Shown: positions 9,001 to 15,184 of the stretch, in pieces | Numbering within the stretch: the stretch's first letter is position 1 | How the letters are laid out: each line of letters opens with the position of its first letter | DNA from: a virus | DNA: 28,929 nucleotides | Strand: one strand, 5' to 3' | Virus record (IMG/VR): IMGVR_UViG_3300023115_000079 | Span: 1 to 28,929 of that record | The notes under the pieces: model-generated | What the model was told of the DNA's origin: nothing | The model's input: the letters and a program-made list of their open reading frames with translations, nothing else | Database searches by the model: none | Translations under genes and position numbers: made by a program

Positions 9001-10041
9001 AGACTTGCGCCAAGTGTTTCTAATGCGCTAGTTGGTGACTTAGGAGAAAGAGAACTTTTAAATAGAGCACAACTCTTATTACAAGGAATTGAAATAACAA
9101 GCGATACTGGTTCAGGTGGTATTGTTATTGATGGAATATTGAACCCGCAAAATTATCCAACTAATCCTTCTGCTATTACTTGGTCTGGTTTATCAAATCA
9201 AGCACAAGGAGGACAACCAAGTTTTGCACAAGTTGCCGCTGGAGGAGCTATTGATTGGGGAGCAGGTACACCTGTAACAGCTACAGCAACTGTAGAATCA
9301 AGCATAGATACAGGTTTTGTATTCAACGGTATTCAAAGAGATAGATATAGTCCACTTCCGTTATTGTTATCAGAATTCAATAATAATCCTATATTAGTCG
9401 GATCAATTATGTATTCTACAAATCCCGATGTTTTTACAGATTCAGGAGAGACATTTTTTGTAACAAATATCATCCAATTTCCAAATTTTGGAGAAGTTGA
9501 CATTTATTATAATTCTACTTTAGGAAATCAACAGTCTCAAGGTAATACAAACACAAATACTGATTTTAAATTTATATATGCTGCACCGAGTGGTAAAGTA
9601 AGTAAATTGTTATTTACTAAAAGTTCATGGGAAGCGTCTGGTGCTTCAATTGGTACTCCTATATCACCAACAGATAGTAATTGGCCAGCAGGAACAGCCG
9701 TTTCAAATGTACAATTTTTACGGCACGGACAGACTGAATTTTACGAAGTTTCATTTAACAATACTTCAGTTAACAACATATCGCCAGGCAATACAGTAAC
9801 ATTTGAATTTGGCTCTGCATCTTATGCCGAGCCTGGAGAAACGGTTTTTTCTTTTATTGCAAATCCTGGAGAAAGATCAGTCCTTGGTCTTCAAGAATTA
9901 AAAGAACTTACGAATACGCCATTAGGTGGTAGAGGTATCTATCCAAACGGACCAGATATTTTAGCCATAAATGTTTATAAAGTAACTGGTTCTGCAGTAA
10001 ATAGTAACATTACCTTAAGATGGGGAGAAGCACAAGCTTAA
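3079..10041 (+). CDS. Giant structural protein (2320 aa), tail-fibre/adhesin-like
   Basis: By far the largest gene here, an uninterrupted 2320-residue frame. The N-terminus (YVFKPGIGYLDNKLPNAWN) resembles large structural proteins of T4-like cyanophages. Residues about 52, 188 and 354 begin three related helical segments built on [ED]KCxRDxxY, two of them continuing into YGGN. Residues about 864-1270 hold about five imperfect repeats of roughly 80-90 residues with the pattern Y-S-V...G...GD-x-I-x-I-x-G...ND-L. From about residue 1640 to 1840 is a segment I recognise as conserved in marine T4-like phages, with GIFDDQNGLFWEYDG, DGTGPSGYDID, YSWYGAGF and NTEAFMRSGNLPVRYE. The last 40 residues (GLQELKELTNTPLGGRG) are also typical. 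No signal peptide or enzyme motif is seen. It is probably a distal tail or baseplate appendage. Its exact place in the virion is unknown. Confidence 0.85.
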   Translation: MAKTIIKNYVFKPGIGYLDNKLPNAWNLFLLNKDFILSEILSYINQEIADVEKCQRDINYIIEGAANDAALNTNYNARFLGYTEVNSLDLSNTVIRTINRARNAILNLNVTSSSNLAVNNINAFFDQLIEIINDGRDAAQPIFITPGVTTPVNSTAAKDQLLNNIDFIVAEINAYVAFTYPNADHNVDKCSRDIKYATEALAYDILYGGNAATYDQSKFFFYNTNENFPGIDPTHRIQTVSAYQHFQTIIQDIVQGIGVTPSDGNLAEQNVSGNVATASEASVLNALVEITINVVSAETSAEANQVLSNISRTPPVVTLWAVAELQDVYLEIIDNQEDIVTAITWPSNYTYNAEKCTRDANYVLDAYLYDLRYGGNEQTLETVKYYWDEDVAQVDGTRLPEIDTHAFIGELLNDFILLNIEFPRLGTVPQSIDLSYTSENDAFTRITTLTNTTVAIIENGLASAPTKEYNDVGTVKFTGMYNLEEILLITNVSKNEIIYNFGTSVAGGTLRKSKNYDSDFPAFNQTTDFVLTLTLNYNTESHTADDDLQLFVEQVENGKSILTTRPYNFGTDAIERNRVANPLSMLDADFEYGLQPTKWAAIGTLRGYPSIYEIPGTDTPVQNITTDASAGTFGIGQSLITVTTVGPHQLYPGDPFTIKALEDSVAGAARAEGSFTVVTTPSSSSFTYYAKAKVGTVNGQVIATSYTQLRKAGFYSGSSIGNATFDILSQGADATITLELDLLAGNNLIPFDGIAPDIGSPTDPVTVTDFPTGTQVTSVQATSAGGGTYISAQADGDWPAGSDFIEVIDATGIIEDLAIDRGDGTATFVESIVGNRLFLTNPLTSTLIGYTTLYENISAQNEISSGADALFDITATGANYSVTIVATGQDYGAGNRLFVPGNQLGGLINVHDLLINVETVVGNGSIDTISISGTAFDGNATIENVVGIVENNSGSGAIFDVSYADNIYSVSVSSPDVSFGYELNDKILISGSTFNNGDNTNDLILTVSQTGLNGSVVNVSIAGTAPDAIVTYLNPSYTTTGVGILNSYDITRTGVTYSLNFTNTQDFGPADTITILGTELDGAAPANDCEITVNTVDVNGAIETFSIVGTAVNIDSAADLAGTNFDGLNATFNIELSAGSYVNATVNQPGNNFAVGQEIIVSGSDLLGTSPTNDLTLQVVSVNTDYSLATVSVSQGIAAGGIGSFTNVSPTIDNPSGSNAIFSVLRSGPTYSVNVINGGIGYRIGDRLIITGNLLGGSSPANDLIIRILEDYDGQILDDSTNRFELIYESTTTSFLINFISTVRVTELSTGDLTQGTEIDFTALASLEINFQNAHGLVPGDTFIVTINSDDGVNNHLLASGAFFVSDVPETNLLRYQARSVGFIDTDIQTIETPTTQYNAGEWEWLESNGFIDDTPVTYITIFWNEEIIYQVNSYDNPIEYNNVRLTNPDSYTLPDGTKRYERGSLQNNLPPTIISYQVTEVIITIEAQDPINGDIYPRPDSFFIHRPYDGGVQLGTGGPQHGAQAIRQSKKYIRYQSGKGIMYTTGALFAPSYDLRSVTANGIEVNSLITVVTDDNDHGVQEGGVIRLLGIETPGFNSGPQTAVPPVFDYTVVSVIDERTFTVRSQRRLGSTTAKLGFDAQMSVVSWHGATVRSGIFDDQNGLFWEYDGTNINVVQRTGTKQISGTIAIDQNTNLMTGTNTKFRDQLKAGDRIILKGMTHVVTHVDSNTECTISPDWRGVVNISGAKANLIVEKRVKQSDFNHDKLDGTGPSGYDIDIAKMQMIGIQYSWYGAGFIDYMLRGTDGNFVFAHRMRNSNVNTEAFMRSGNLPVRYEVSNEGPSGKLKNSMDLAQTTCTLYDSSFFPNNGVIYIDNEVIQFTGNDIENNQLTGLIRGSSLTNFQAGAIRNYTAGPAASHQADTGIILISTTITPLISHWGSAFLTDGGFDEDRGYIFSYTVSQLSISTSAQTAFLIRLAPSVSNALVGDLGERELLNRAQLLLQGIEITSDTGSGGIVIDGILNPQNYPTNPSAITWSGLSNQAQGGQPSFAQVAAGGAIDWGAGTPVTATATVESSIDTGFVFNGIQRDRYSPLPLLLSEFNNNPILVGSIMYSTNPDVFTDSGETFFVTNIIQFPNFGEVDIYYNSTLGNQQSQGNTNTNTDFKFIYAAPSGKVSKLLFTKSSWEASGASIGTPISPTDSNWPAGTAVSNVQFLRHGQTEFYEVSFNNTSVNNISPGNTVTFEFGSASYAEPGETVFSFIANPGERSVLGLQELKELTNTPLGGRGIYPNGPDILAINVYKVTGSAVNSNITLRWGEAQA
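5668..6890 (+). repeat. Five-fold degenerate protein repeat within the giant structural gene
   Basis: Residues about 864-1270 contain roughly five copies of an 80-90-residue beta-rich unit. Each copy has a F-D-[IV] or F-x-[IV] strand, then YSV, then G-x-x-[IVL]-x-[IV]-x-G, then ND-L-x-[IL]-x-V, then S-[IV]-x-GTA. The DNA copies have diverged, so the repeat is visible mainly at protein level. Confidence 0.65.
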
Positions 10042-10045
10042 AATT

Positions 10046-10348
10046 ATGCCAATTTACAATTTTGAATGCAATAATTGCACTAATAATTTTTTATCATTAG
10101 AAAATATTAACGAAGAACCCGATAAATGTCCAGAATGTTTAGAAAGCAAAGGGTTTAAAAAATTAGTATCGGCTTCTGTAATTAGAACAGCAGGTAAAAA
10201 AAGTATGAGTGTAAAGCAAACAACAAGTGAATATTTTGGACCTAACGGTCCGATTAAAAAAGAAGAATATTTTCCAGAAGAAGTTAAGAGGAAAACCGAA
10301 GAAGAGCGTAAAAAAAGAGACGGAAAAGGGTCAAGTATTATAGTCTAA
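10046..10348 (+). CDS. FmdB-type zinc-ribbon protein
   Basis: A 100-residue protein with the FmdB-family start MPIYNFEC and two CxxC pairs (C8/C11 and C28/C31) that should bind one zinc ion. Spacing between the pairs fits a small zinc ribbon. The C-terminal half is highly charged and lysine-rich, including the stretch EERKKRDGKG. FmdB-like proteins are called putative regulators, but their role in phages is not settled. The ATG is four bases after the giant gene and has no clear Shine-Dalgarno sequence, so translational coupling is likely. Its TAA stop interlocks with the TAG stop of the opposite-strand HAD gene (10345-10348). Confidence 0.8.
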   Translation: MPIYNFECNNCTNNFLSLENINEEPDKCPECLESKGFKKLVSASVIRTAGKKSMSVKQTTSEYFGPNGPIKKEEYFPEEVKRKTEEERKKRDGKGSSIIV

Positions 10349-10938
10349 TTTAAAGCATTAACAAAATCATATAAGCTATCAAAGGTATAGATTTTTTGCA
10401 ATAAATTTTTGTTTAACCCTCTCTTTAAATTATTAATAGTTTTTTGCCCTTGTGCATTTTTTATTATTATCGGACGCGATCCAATCTTTAAGGCAGCTTT
10501 TATATCTTCTAGCTTTGTACCAACATAAAAGCTATTTTTAAAAGAGATATAAGGATGCTCTGTTTCGCATCTTTTAAACATTCCAATATTTGGTTTGGCA
10601 TAATAATCATTTTTTTTATCACTTGCACTGTAATATAATGCATCAATGGATGGACAACCATATTGTCCTAATAATGAAAGCATATAACTATTAACTGCTT
10701 CTACATCGTCGATAGTCAAAAGTCCTTTCTCGATACCTCCTTGATTTGAAAGGATTACAACAGAAAACCCTTTTTGCTTTAATTTTGTTATAGCCTCTAA
10801 ACTTTTTGGTATACTTTTAAAATCTTTGGGATCGCGGATCCAACCGTTACATTCATTTATTACACCATCTCTTTCTAATCCTATTACACATTTATTATTC
10901 TTGCTGAAAGAATCGTTATCGCCCCAATATATGTTCAT
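10345..10938 (-). CDS. HAD-superfamily (HisB/GmhB-like) phosphatase homologue with altered catalytic residues
   Basis: A 197-residue protein with the fold signature of the HisB/GmhB branch of HAD phosphatases, which remove phosphate from histidinol phosphate or heptose bisphosphate. Motif I reads GLERDGVIN (E22, D24) where active enzymes have DRDG, so the nucleophilic Asp is Glu. Motif II is intact (SNQGGI, S64-N65-Q66). Motif III is intact (K115-P116 followed by GM). Motif IV reads VGTKLEDI, with T141 where Asp is expected and D145 kept. The Cys/His zinc loop of GmhB is absent. The fold is therefore clear, but normal phosphatase activity is doubtful. It is the last gene of the minus-strand block, starts one base after the cupin stop with no visible ribosome-binding site, and ends interlocked with the FmdB gene. 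Confidence 0.8.
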   Translation of the reverse strand: MNIYWGDNDSFSKNNKCVIGLERDGVINECNGWIRDPKDFKSIPKSLEAITKLKQKGFSVVILSNQGGIEKGLLTIDDVEAVNSYMLSLLGQYGCPSIDALYYSASDKKNDYYAKPNIGMFKRCETEHPYISFKNSFYVGTKLEDIKAALKIGSRPIIIKNAQGQKTINNLKRGLNKNLLQKIYTFDSLYDFVNALN

Positions 10939-10939
10939 A

Positions 10940-11287
10940 TTAATTTGTAATTATAAAATTATCTTTTTCAGTTTCTCCTGCAGAAACTTCTGCTAAACTT
11001 CCACTTTCTTTTAAACAAGTAATTTGATATGGAACTAATTTAGGTATTGTAAATGTGTTTCCGTCTTGTAGTTCTTGGGATTTTAGTTCACCGGATGTAG
11101 TATCAATTATTTGCAATAAAAAATTTCCTGAATTAATAAAAAAACTTTTATCAGTATCTTTATGGAAAATTAATTTAGTTTTTGCTTTTTGTCTTGAAAA
11201 AACATGAATCTTTGCTGAATAATTATCAAAATTTGCCCAATGCAAAAAATATCCATAATCAGTTTCTTTTACATTTTCATTTGACAT
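10940..11287 (-). CDS. Cupin-fold protein with degenerate metal site
   Basis: A 115-residue single-domain protein with a cupin-like strand pattern, including LIFHKDTDKSFFINSG (residues 39-54) and GNTFTIPKLVPYQI (76-89). Cupins usually bind a metal through HxH and E in the first motif and H in the second. Here H42 remains, but the second His is D44, the Glu is not evident, and the second-motif His is Y87. It most resembles the small sugar-isomerase-type cupins, without their full ligand set, so binding without catalysis is as likely as an enzyme role. It has a ribosome-binding site (AAGGTAA) and sits 7 bases after the Nudix gene and one base before the HAD gene. Confidence 0.65.
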   Translation of the reverse strand: MSNENVKETDYGYFLHWANFDNYSAKIHVFSRQKAKTKLIFHKDTDKSFFINSGNFLLQIIDTTSGELKSQELQDGNTFTIPKLVPYQITCLKESGSLAEVSAGETEKDNFIITN

Positions 11288-11294
11288 ATTACCT

Positions 11295-11726
11295 TTATTC
11301 TAACTCATTTATGTATTTGAGAATTGTTTCAATTTTTATTTGATTAATTTTATTGTTTAATGTATTTTTTAGTCCATGATGTAAGGGCCTTGGCCATTTT
11401 CCTAATGATACCCAAGCATACCCATTGTGTTCACAATTTAATATAGGAGAAAATTCTTTTTCTACTAAACAAAGATAAGTGTGGAATAAAAAATGGTCAT
11501 CTTTACTAACAAAAGTTTCTAAAGGTATAATTTTTTTTATATTAATTTCACCTACTTCTTCTTGAACTTCTCTAAAAAGCCCATTAGTTGGTGTTTCAAA
11601 TTTTTCATTTGTTCCACCAACTAATCCCCAAAAATTAGAATACTTACCTTTTGCTCTGTGTAAAAATAAGAATCTTTTGTAATCTAAAGAATAAAATAAA
11701 GCGCCACTGCAAACTATTTCTTTCAT
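11295..11726 (-). CDS. Nudix hydrolase
   Basis: A 143-residue protein with a complete Nudix box: G38, E44, R52-E53, E56-E57 and G59, fitting G-x5-E-x7-REVQEEVGE. Before it lies FLFLHRAKGKYSNFWGLVGG, the usual strand that leads into the box. Nudix enzymes cleave nucleoside diphosphates linked to another group. The substrate (nucleotide sugar, dNTP, cofactor or RNA cap) cannot be told from sequence. Unlike its HAD and cupin neighbours, its catalytic signature is whole. It lies between gp15 (13 bases upstream) and the cupin (7 bases downstream) on the same strand and so is probably on the gp14-gp15 late transcript. No clear Shine-Dalgarno sequence precedes the ATG. Confidence 0.9.
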   Translation of the reverse strand: MKEIVCSGALFYSLDYKRFLFLHRAKGKYSNFWGLVGGTNEKFETPTNGLFREVQEEVGEINIKKIIPLETFVSKDDHFLFHTYLCLVEKEFSPILNCEHNGYAWVSLGKWPRPLHHGLKNTLNNKINQIKIETILKYINELE

Positions 11727-11739
11727 GTAAATAGTTATC

Positions 11740-13206
11740 TTAAAAATTTATACGCCATGCTCCATGTGGATATTCTCCTTCAAAACTTAAAATCCACTCT
11801 CCGTTAATAAATTTATATTGTATGCCTGTGTTTAGATTTGTTGTGTAAACAATATCAGTTCCATTAGTGCTTGCGTCAAAAACAATTGTCCAATTATTAC
11901 CATCCCACTCAATAATATCATTGGCTTCTGCTGTAAAATCACTACCATTGTTATTTTTCCATGCATCTGCACCATCTGAATTATTTAAAGAACCTATATT
12001 TTCATTTAATAATAAAAGTCGCAAACCAGTTGATTTTAAATTACTAGGATTTGTTTTTAACGGATCAATAATATAATCTATTTTTGTTTTACTACCAGTT
12101 GGACCAATAAAAATTGTATCACTTGGCAGTGTATCAATATCCCAATTAACACTCATTATAAAATCATCTAATGGGTTAAAAGATAAATTTCCAACAATAT
12201 CACTATCTAAATCATTTCTATATAAATGTATTTCTGAAAGACCAGGATTAAATACGTCTGGATATGCGTCTAAGTATTCTCTCCATGTAACTAGTTTAGC
12301 CGAAGCAGTATTTGGTATTAATTTCAATGTATTATTAATTACTAGTAAATCATAATCTTTATAAGTGGTTGCAATAACAGCATCGGTATCGGGTCGACTT
12401 GCAATTAAATCGCCAAATTCATTTTGCGATGTTCCATCATTATTAGTTGCAGGGAAGTGTTTTGCATCGGATTTGTATCTACTGTCGGCATATGCTAATA
12501 ATTCTGGCATAGTTTGTTGTAGATCCACATTGCCATAAGACTCATTAAAAATACTTGTTATGATTGTATGTATAATACCAAGTTTTTTAACTTTAGCAGG
12601 AGCTGAAATGTATATAGGCGTACTAAAACCTAAAGTTGCAATATCTATTTCACTTTCTGTACTTGTTCCTATACTTCTACTACTAAAAGTTATATTTTCT
12701 AAATTTACTACACTTAAACTAGTCCAGTCTACAAAATTATCAGTAGTTTGTATCTCTAAACTTGGATTAAACAACATAAGAATTTGTTCTAAGATTTGTA
12801 ATTTTTGATCTGTATTTGTTGACCAAATATCTGCATTAACTGATAAATTATATGGAGTTGGCATTAATCTTTCAACTGTATAATTTTTACCTTGCATGTT
12901 TAGATATTCTTCGTTGTTCGCATCATATGCCCGCTCTCTAATATTAACCTTACTTACAAAACTACTATCAGATAATCTAGACCTATCTAATTCTAAACCA
13001 GTTATGTATACTGAAATCTTTGGTGCTCCTATTAATTTTAATTCTGAATTATCTTTCAGTATAGATCCAACTTGCCGAGCTAAATCTCCATACACAACAG
13101 GAATAGTTTTAATATTTCCTTCAATATCTTTATGACTAAAATTACTCAACATCCTGACAATTTGAGTTATGTATCTTCTGATTTGACCATCATAAAAATG
13201 TTGCAT
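11740..13206 (-). CDS. gp15: gp15-like proximal tail sheath stabiliser / tail terminator
   Basis: A 488-residue protein. The N-terminus (MQHFYDGQIRRYITQIVRML) corresponds to the T4 gp15 start, with the conserved aromatic-rich F-Y...RRY pattern, and residues about 115-145 (PYNLSVNADIWSTNTDQKLQILEQIL) match the gp15 core, where T4 also has an EQIL segment. gp15 caps the tail tube and sheath and joins the tail to the neck. T4 gp15 is 272 residues. The extra length is mainly a C-terminal region (about 250-488) ending in an EWDGNNWTIVFD segment and a Trp-rich tail, a form I associate with marine T4-like phages. Its Shine-Dalgarno sequence (AAGGTGA) overlaps the stop codon of gp14, so the two neck and tail-end genes are translationally linked. 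Confidence 0.85.
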   Translation of the reverse strand: MQHFYDGQIRRYITQIVRMLSNFSHKDIEGNIKTIPVVYGDLARQVGSILKDNSELKLIGAPKISVYITGLELDRSRLSDSSFVSKVNIRERAYDANNEEYLNMQGKNYTVERLMPTPYNLSVNADIWSTNTDQKLQILEQILMLFNPSLEIQTTDNFVDWTSLSVVNLENITFSSRSIGTSTESEIDIATLGFSTPIYISAPAKVKKLGIIHTIITSIFNESYGNVDLQQTMPELLAYADSRYKSDAKHFPATNNDGTSQNEFGDLIASRPDTDAVIATTYKDYDLLVINNTLKLIPNTASAKLVTWREYLDAYPDVFNPGLSEIHLYRNDLDSDIVGNLSFNPLDDFIMSVNWDIDTLPSDTIFIGPTGSKTKIDYIIDPLKTNPSNLKSTGLRLLLLNENIGSLNNSDGADAWKNNNGSDFTAEANDIIEWDGNNWTIVFDASTNGTDIVYTTNLNTGIQYKFINGEWILSFEGEYPHGAWRINF

Positions 13207-13214
13207 TATTCACC

Positions 13215-14381
13215 TTACACATTATCGGTTTTAGCCTTAAGAGCTTTACTTACACTCTGTCTTTCAGGCACAGTCTCACCAGCGACTGTTGTAATATTTG
13301 TATTGTTAATAAACGTACCTTTTTGCGTACTTCTATCATTAGTTTGAGTCATTGTCATACGAACATTATCTTCCATCTTAATCCAGCGTCTTCCGTCATA
13401 TCTAAATAATCTATTTGGAATCATATCTGTCCTTAAAAAATAATCTCCTTTTACACTACCTTCAGGAAAAAGAGTACCATGACCAAAAATTTCGCCATTA
13501 GGGGCTATTCCATCACCAAGTAAGTAACCTGTATATCCTGTCCTTTCTGGAGTTTGCATAACTCTATCTGCTAATTCATTTGCCACACTTGCATCTAATT
13601 CTGTTAAATCAGCTGTAACTAACTCTACTCTACCTTCATCATTTGTTTGCAATGTAAAATAATGTCCAGTTTCGTAACCACTTTTCTTTGCATCAGCTTC
13701 TGCTTGTGCAATCACTGCATTATTAACTTGCATGTCTTTTTCATATGTTGATAATAAGTCTCGTAGACTACCTGCAGCAGGAACTTCTTCGTCCATTGGT
13801 AGATCAAGAATTTCTTTAAATTCTTGACTATCTACTATCTGCTTGCATTTTAATCTATACAAATGAGGGTACCATGTTGGACTGTATCCTTCTGCTGCTC
13901 TACTTACTTCTTCAACAACATAATAACTCTTGAGTGCAACATGAAAATCATTTGCAGCGTATTCATCCTTCATGTGTGGTAATTCAATAACATCTCCGCT
14001 CATTATTTTGCGACCTATTGTTTTTACCGAACTATTAATATGAATAGTCATAAAAAGAGTGTCGTTATTCAAAAATAATCCAAACTGACTTAAATTAAAA
14101 TCAATATCTTGAACGCTATAAATTCCTCTAATTGTATAGACATCCGGATCGTATTTCCTATCTCTATTTTCTAAAAATAGCAAATCTTGTATGTTTGTTT
14201 CAGTTATAGCATCATAGTGAGGAATGTCTGCAGTTGCATCTTCCTCAGTTGGATTTTTTGGTCCTAAATATTTGTGGATATTTACATCTGTTCCTCCAAC
14301 AGTAAACATTTCAAATATTCGTGCATCTATAAAATTGTAATCATTCCCTTTACTGGGTTTATATAAAGATATTCTAGGCAT
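13215..14381 (-). CDS. gp14: gp14-like neck protein
   Basis: A 388-residue protein aligned by pattern with T4 gp14 (256 residues). Shared features are an N-terminal Y/H-rich start, NIQDLLFLENRDRKYDPDVY where T4 has an INDIMQQLV...Y segment, then FLNNDTLFMTI and the K-x-MSGDVIELPHM turn. gp14 with gp13 forms the neck ring that seals the filled head and receives the tail. The C-terminal third carries GDYFLRTDMIPNRLFRYDGRRW (shortened here to its key residues G, D, T, YDG, W), a small module also seen in gp18 and a fibre. The ATG has no Shine-Dalgarno sequence. A GATAAATA promoter motif lies only four bases upstream, which suggests a leaderless or nearly leaderless message. Confidence 0.85.
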   Translation of the reverse strand: MPRISLYKPSKGNDYNFIDARIFEMFTVGGTDVNIHKYLGPKNPTEEDATADIPHYDAITETNIQDLLFLENRDRKYDPDVYTIRGIYSVQDIDFNLSQFGLFLNNDTLFMTIHINSSVKTIGRKIMSGDVIELPHMKDEYAANDFHVALKSYYVVEEVSRAAEGYSPTWYPHLYRLKCKQIVDSQEFKEILDLPMDEEVPAAGSLRDLLSTYEKDMQVNNAVIAQAEADAKKSGYETGHYFTLQTNDEGRVELVTADLTELDASVANELADRVMQTPERTGYTGYLLGDGIAPNGEIFGHGTLFPEGSVKGDYFLRTDMIPNRLFRYDGRRWIKMEDNVRMTMTQTNDRSTQKGTFINNTNITTVAGETVPERQSVSKALKAKTDNV

Positions 14382-14411
14382 ATAGTATTTATCGAGTCGA
14401 TAAATACTATA
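14381..14411. promoter_or_regulatory. Perfect 31-bp palindrome with divergent late promoter motifs
   Basis: Arms of 15 bases (tatagtatttatcga and tcgataaatactata) flank one central G without a mismatch. Each arm carries GATAAATA, a one-base variant of the T4 late promoter, pointing outwards: leftwards into gp14 and rightwards into gp13. The left arm touches the gp14 start codon, and the right arm runs into the AGGAG ribosome-binding site of gp13 (14411-14415). It most probably starts both neck transcripts. It could also act as a hairpin or a binding site. Confidence 0.7.
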
Positions 14412-14425
14412 GGAGACATAAAAAT

Positions 14426-15184
14426 ATGACTGAATTAGCTACATTAAGACAAGAAGTTTACGATTACATTCACAACATGCTAGGTGGAGGAATGGTAGAT
14501 GTAGAACTGGATCCTGTACACTATGAAACTGCTTTAGATAAAGCTTTATCACGATATAGGCAACGTAATGAAAATAGTACAGAAGAAAGTTATTTTTTTA
14601 TGCCAACAATTGTAGATCAAAATACCTACACCTTACCAAAAGAAATTTTAGAAGTAAGGCGTATTTTTAGACGTAGTATTGGCTCTCGAACAGGTGGTGG
14701 TGACGGTGGTAGTATTTTCGAACCATTTAACTTAGCATATACAAATACCTATTTACTTGCAAGTTCTAATTTAGGCGGGTTAGCAACCTATGATTTTTTT
14801 AGTCAATTCCAAGAACTTGTAGGAAGGATGTTTGGATCTTTTATAGAATTCAATTGGAATAGGACACGTCATGTCTTAACAATACTACAACGACCTAGAG
14901 CAGAAGAAACGTTATTACTAGAGTGTTATAACTACAGACCAGACGATCAATTATTAAGTGATTATATGGGTAATGTTTGGATAAAAGACTATGCTTTAGC
15001 AATGTGTAAAATGATGCTTGGCGAAGCACGATCTAAATTTGCTACAATAGCCGGACCACAAGGCGGTGGACAACTGAATGGTGATGCATTAAAAGCCGAA
15101 GCACAAGCAGAAATGGAAAAATTAGAACAAGAAATTTCTACAGCAGTTGCAGGCGGTACAGGATATGGATTTATTATAGGCTAG
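14426..15184 (+). CDS. gp13: gp13-like neck protein
   Basis: A 252-residue protein matching the marine T4-like gp13 pattern: an N-terminal helix TLRQEVYDYIHNML, LDPVHYETALDKALSRYRQR, then YFFMPTIVDQNTYTLPKEI, and later YNYRPDD followed by WIKDYALAMCKMMLGEARSK. gp13 caps the portal after packaging, together with gp14. It is shorter than T4 gp13 (309 residues). A Gly-rich insertion (GGGDGG) lies near residue 92. The start ATG follows AGGAG by ten bases and lies just right of the divergent promoter palindrome. The stop codon interlocks with that of the opposite-strand HNH gene in the palindrome CTAG. Confidence 0.9.
   Translation: MTELATLRQEVYDYIHNMLGGGMVDVELDPVHYETALDKALSRYRQRNENSTEESYFFMPTIVDQNTYTLPKEILEVRRIFRRSIGSRTGGGDGGSIFEPFNLAYTNTYLLASSNLGGLATYDFFSQFQELVGRMFGSFIEFNWNRTRHVLTILQRPRAEETLLLECYNYRPDDQLLSDYMGNVWIKDYALAMCKMMLGEARSKFATIAGPQGGGQLNGDALKAEAQAEMEKLEQEISTAVAGGTGYGFIIG

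Noticed and set aside
13132-13347. Plus-strand frame across the gp14/gp15 junction
   Set aside because: It lies opposite two well-supported genes. The hydrophobic product is an antisense artefact.
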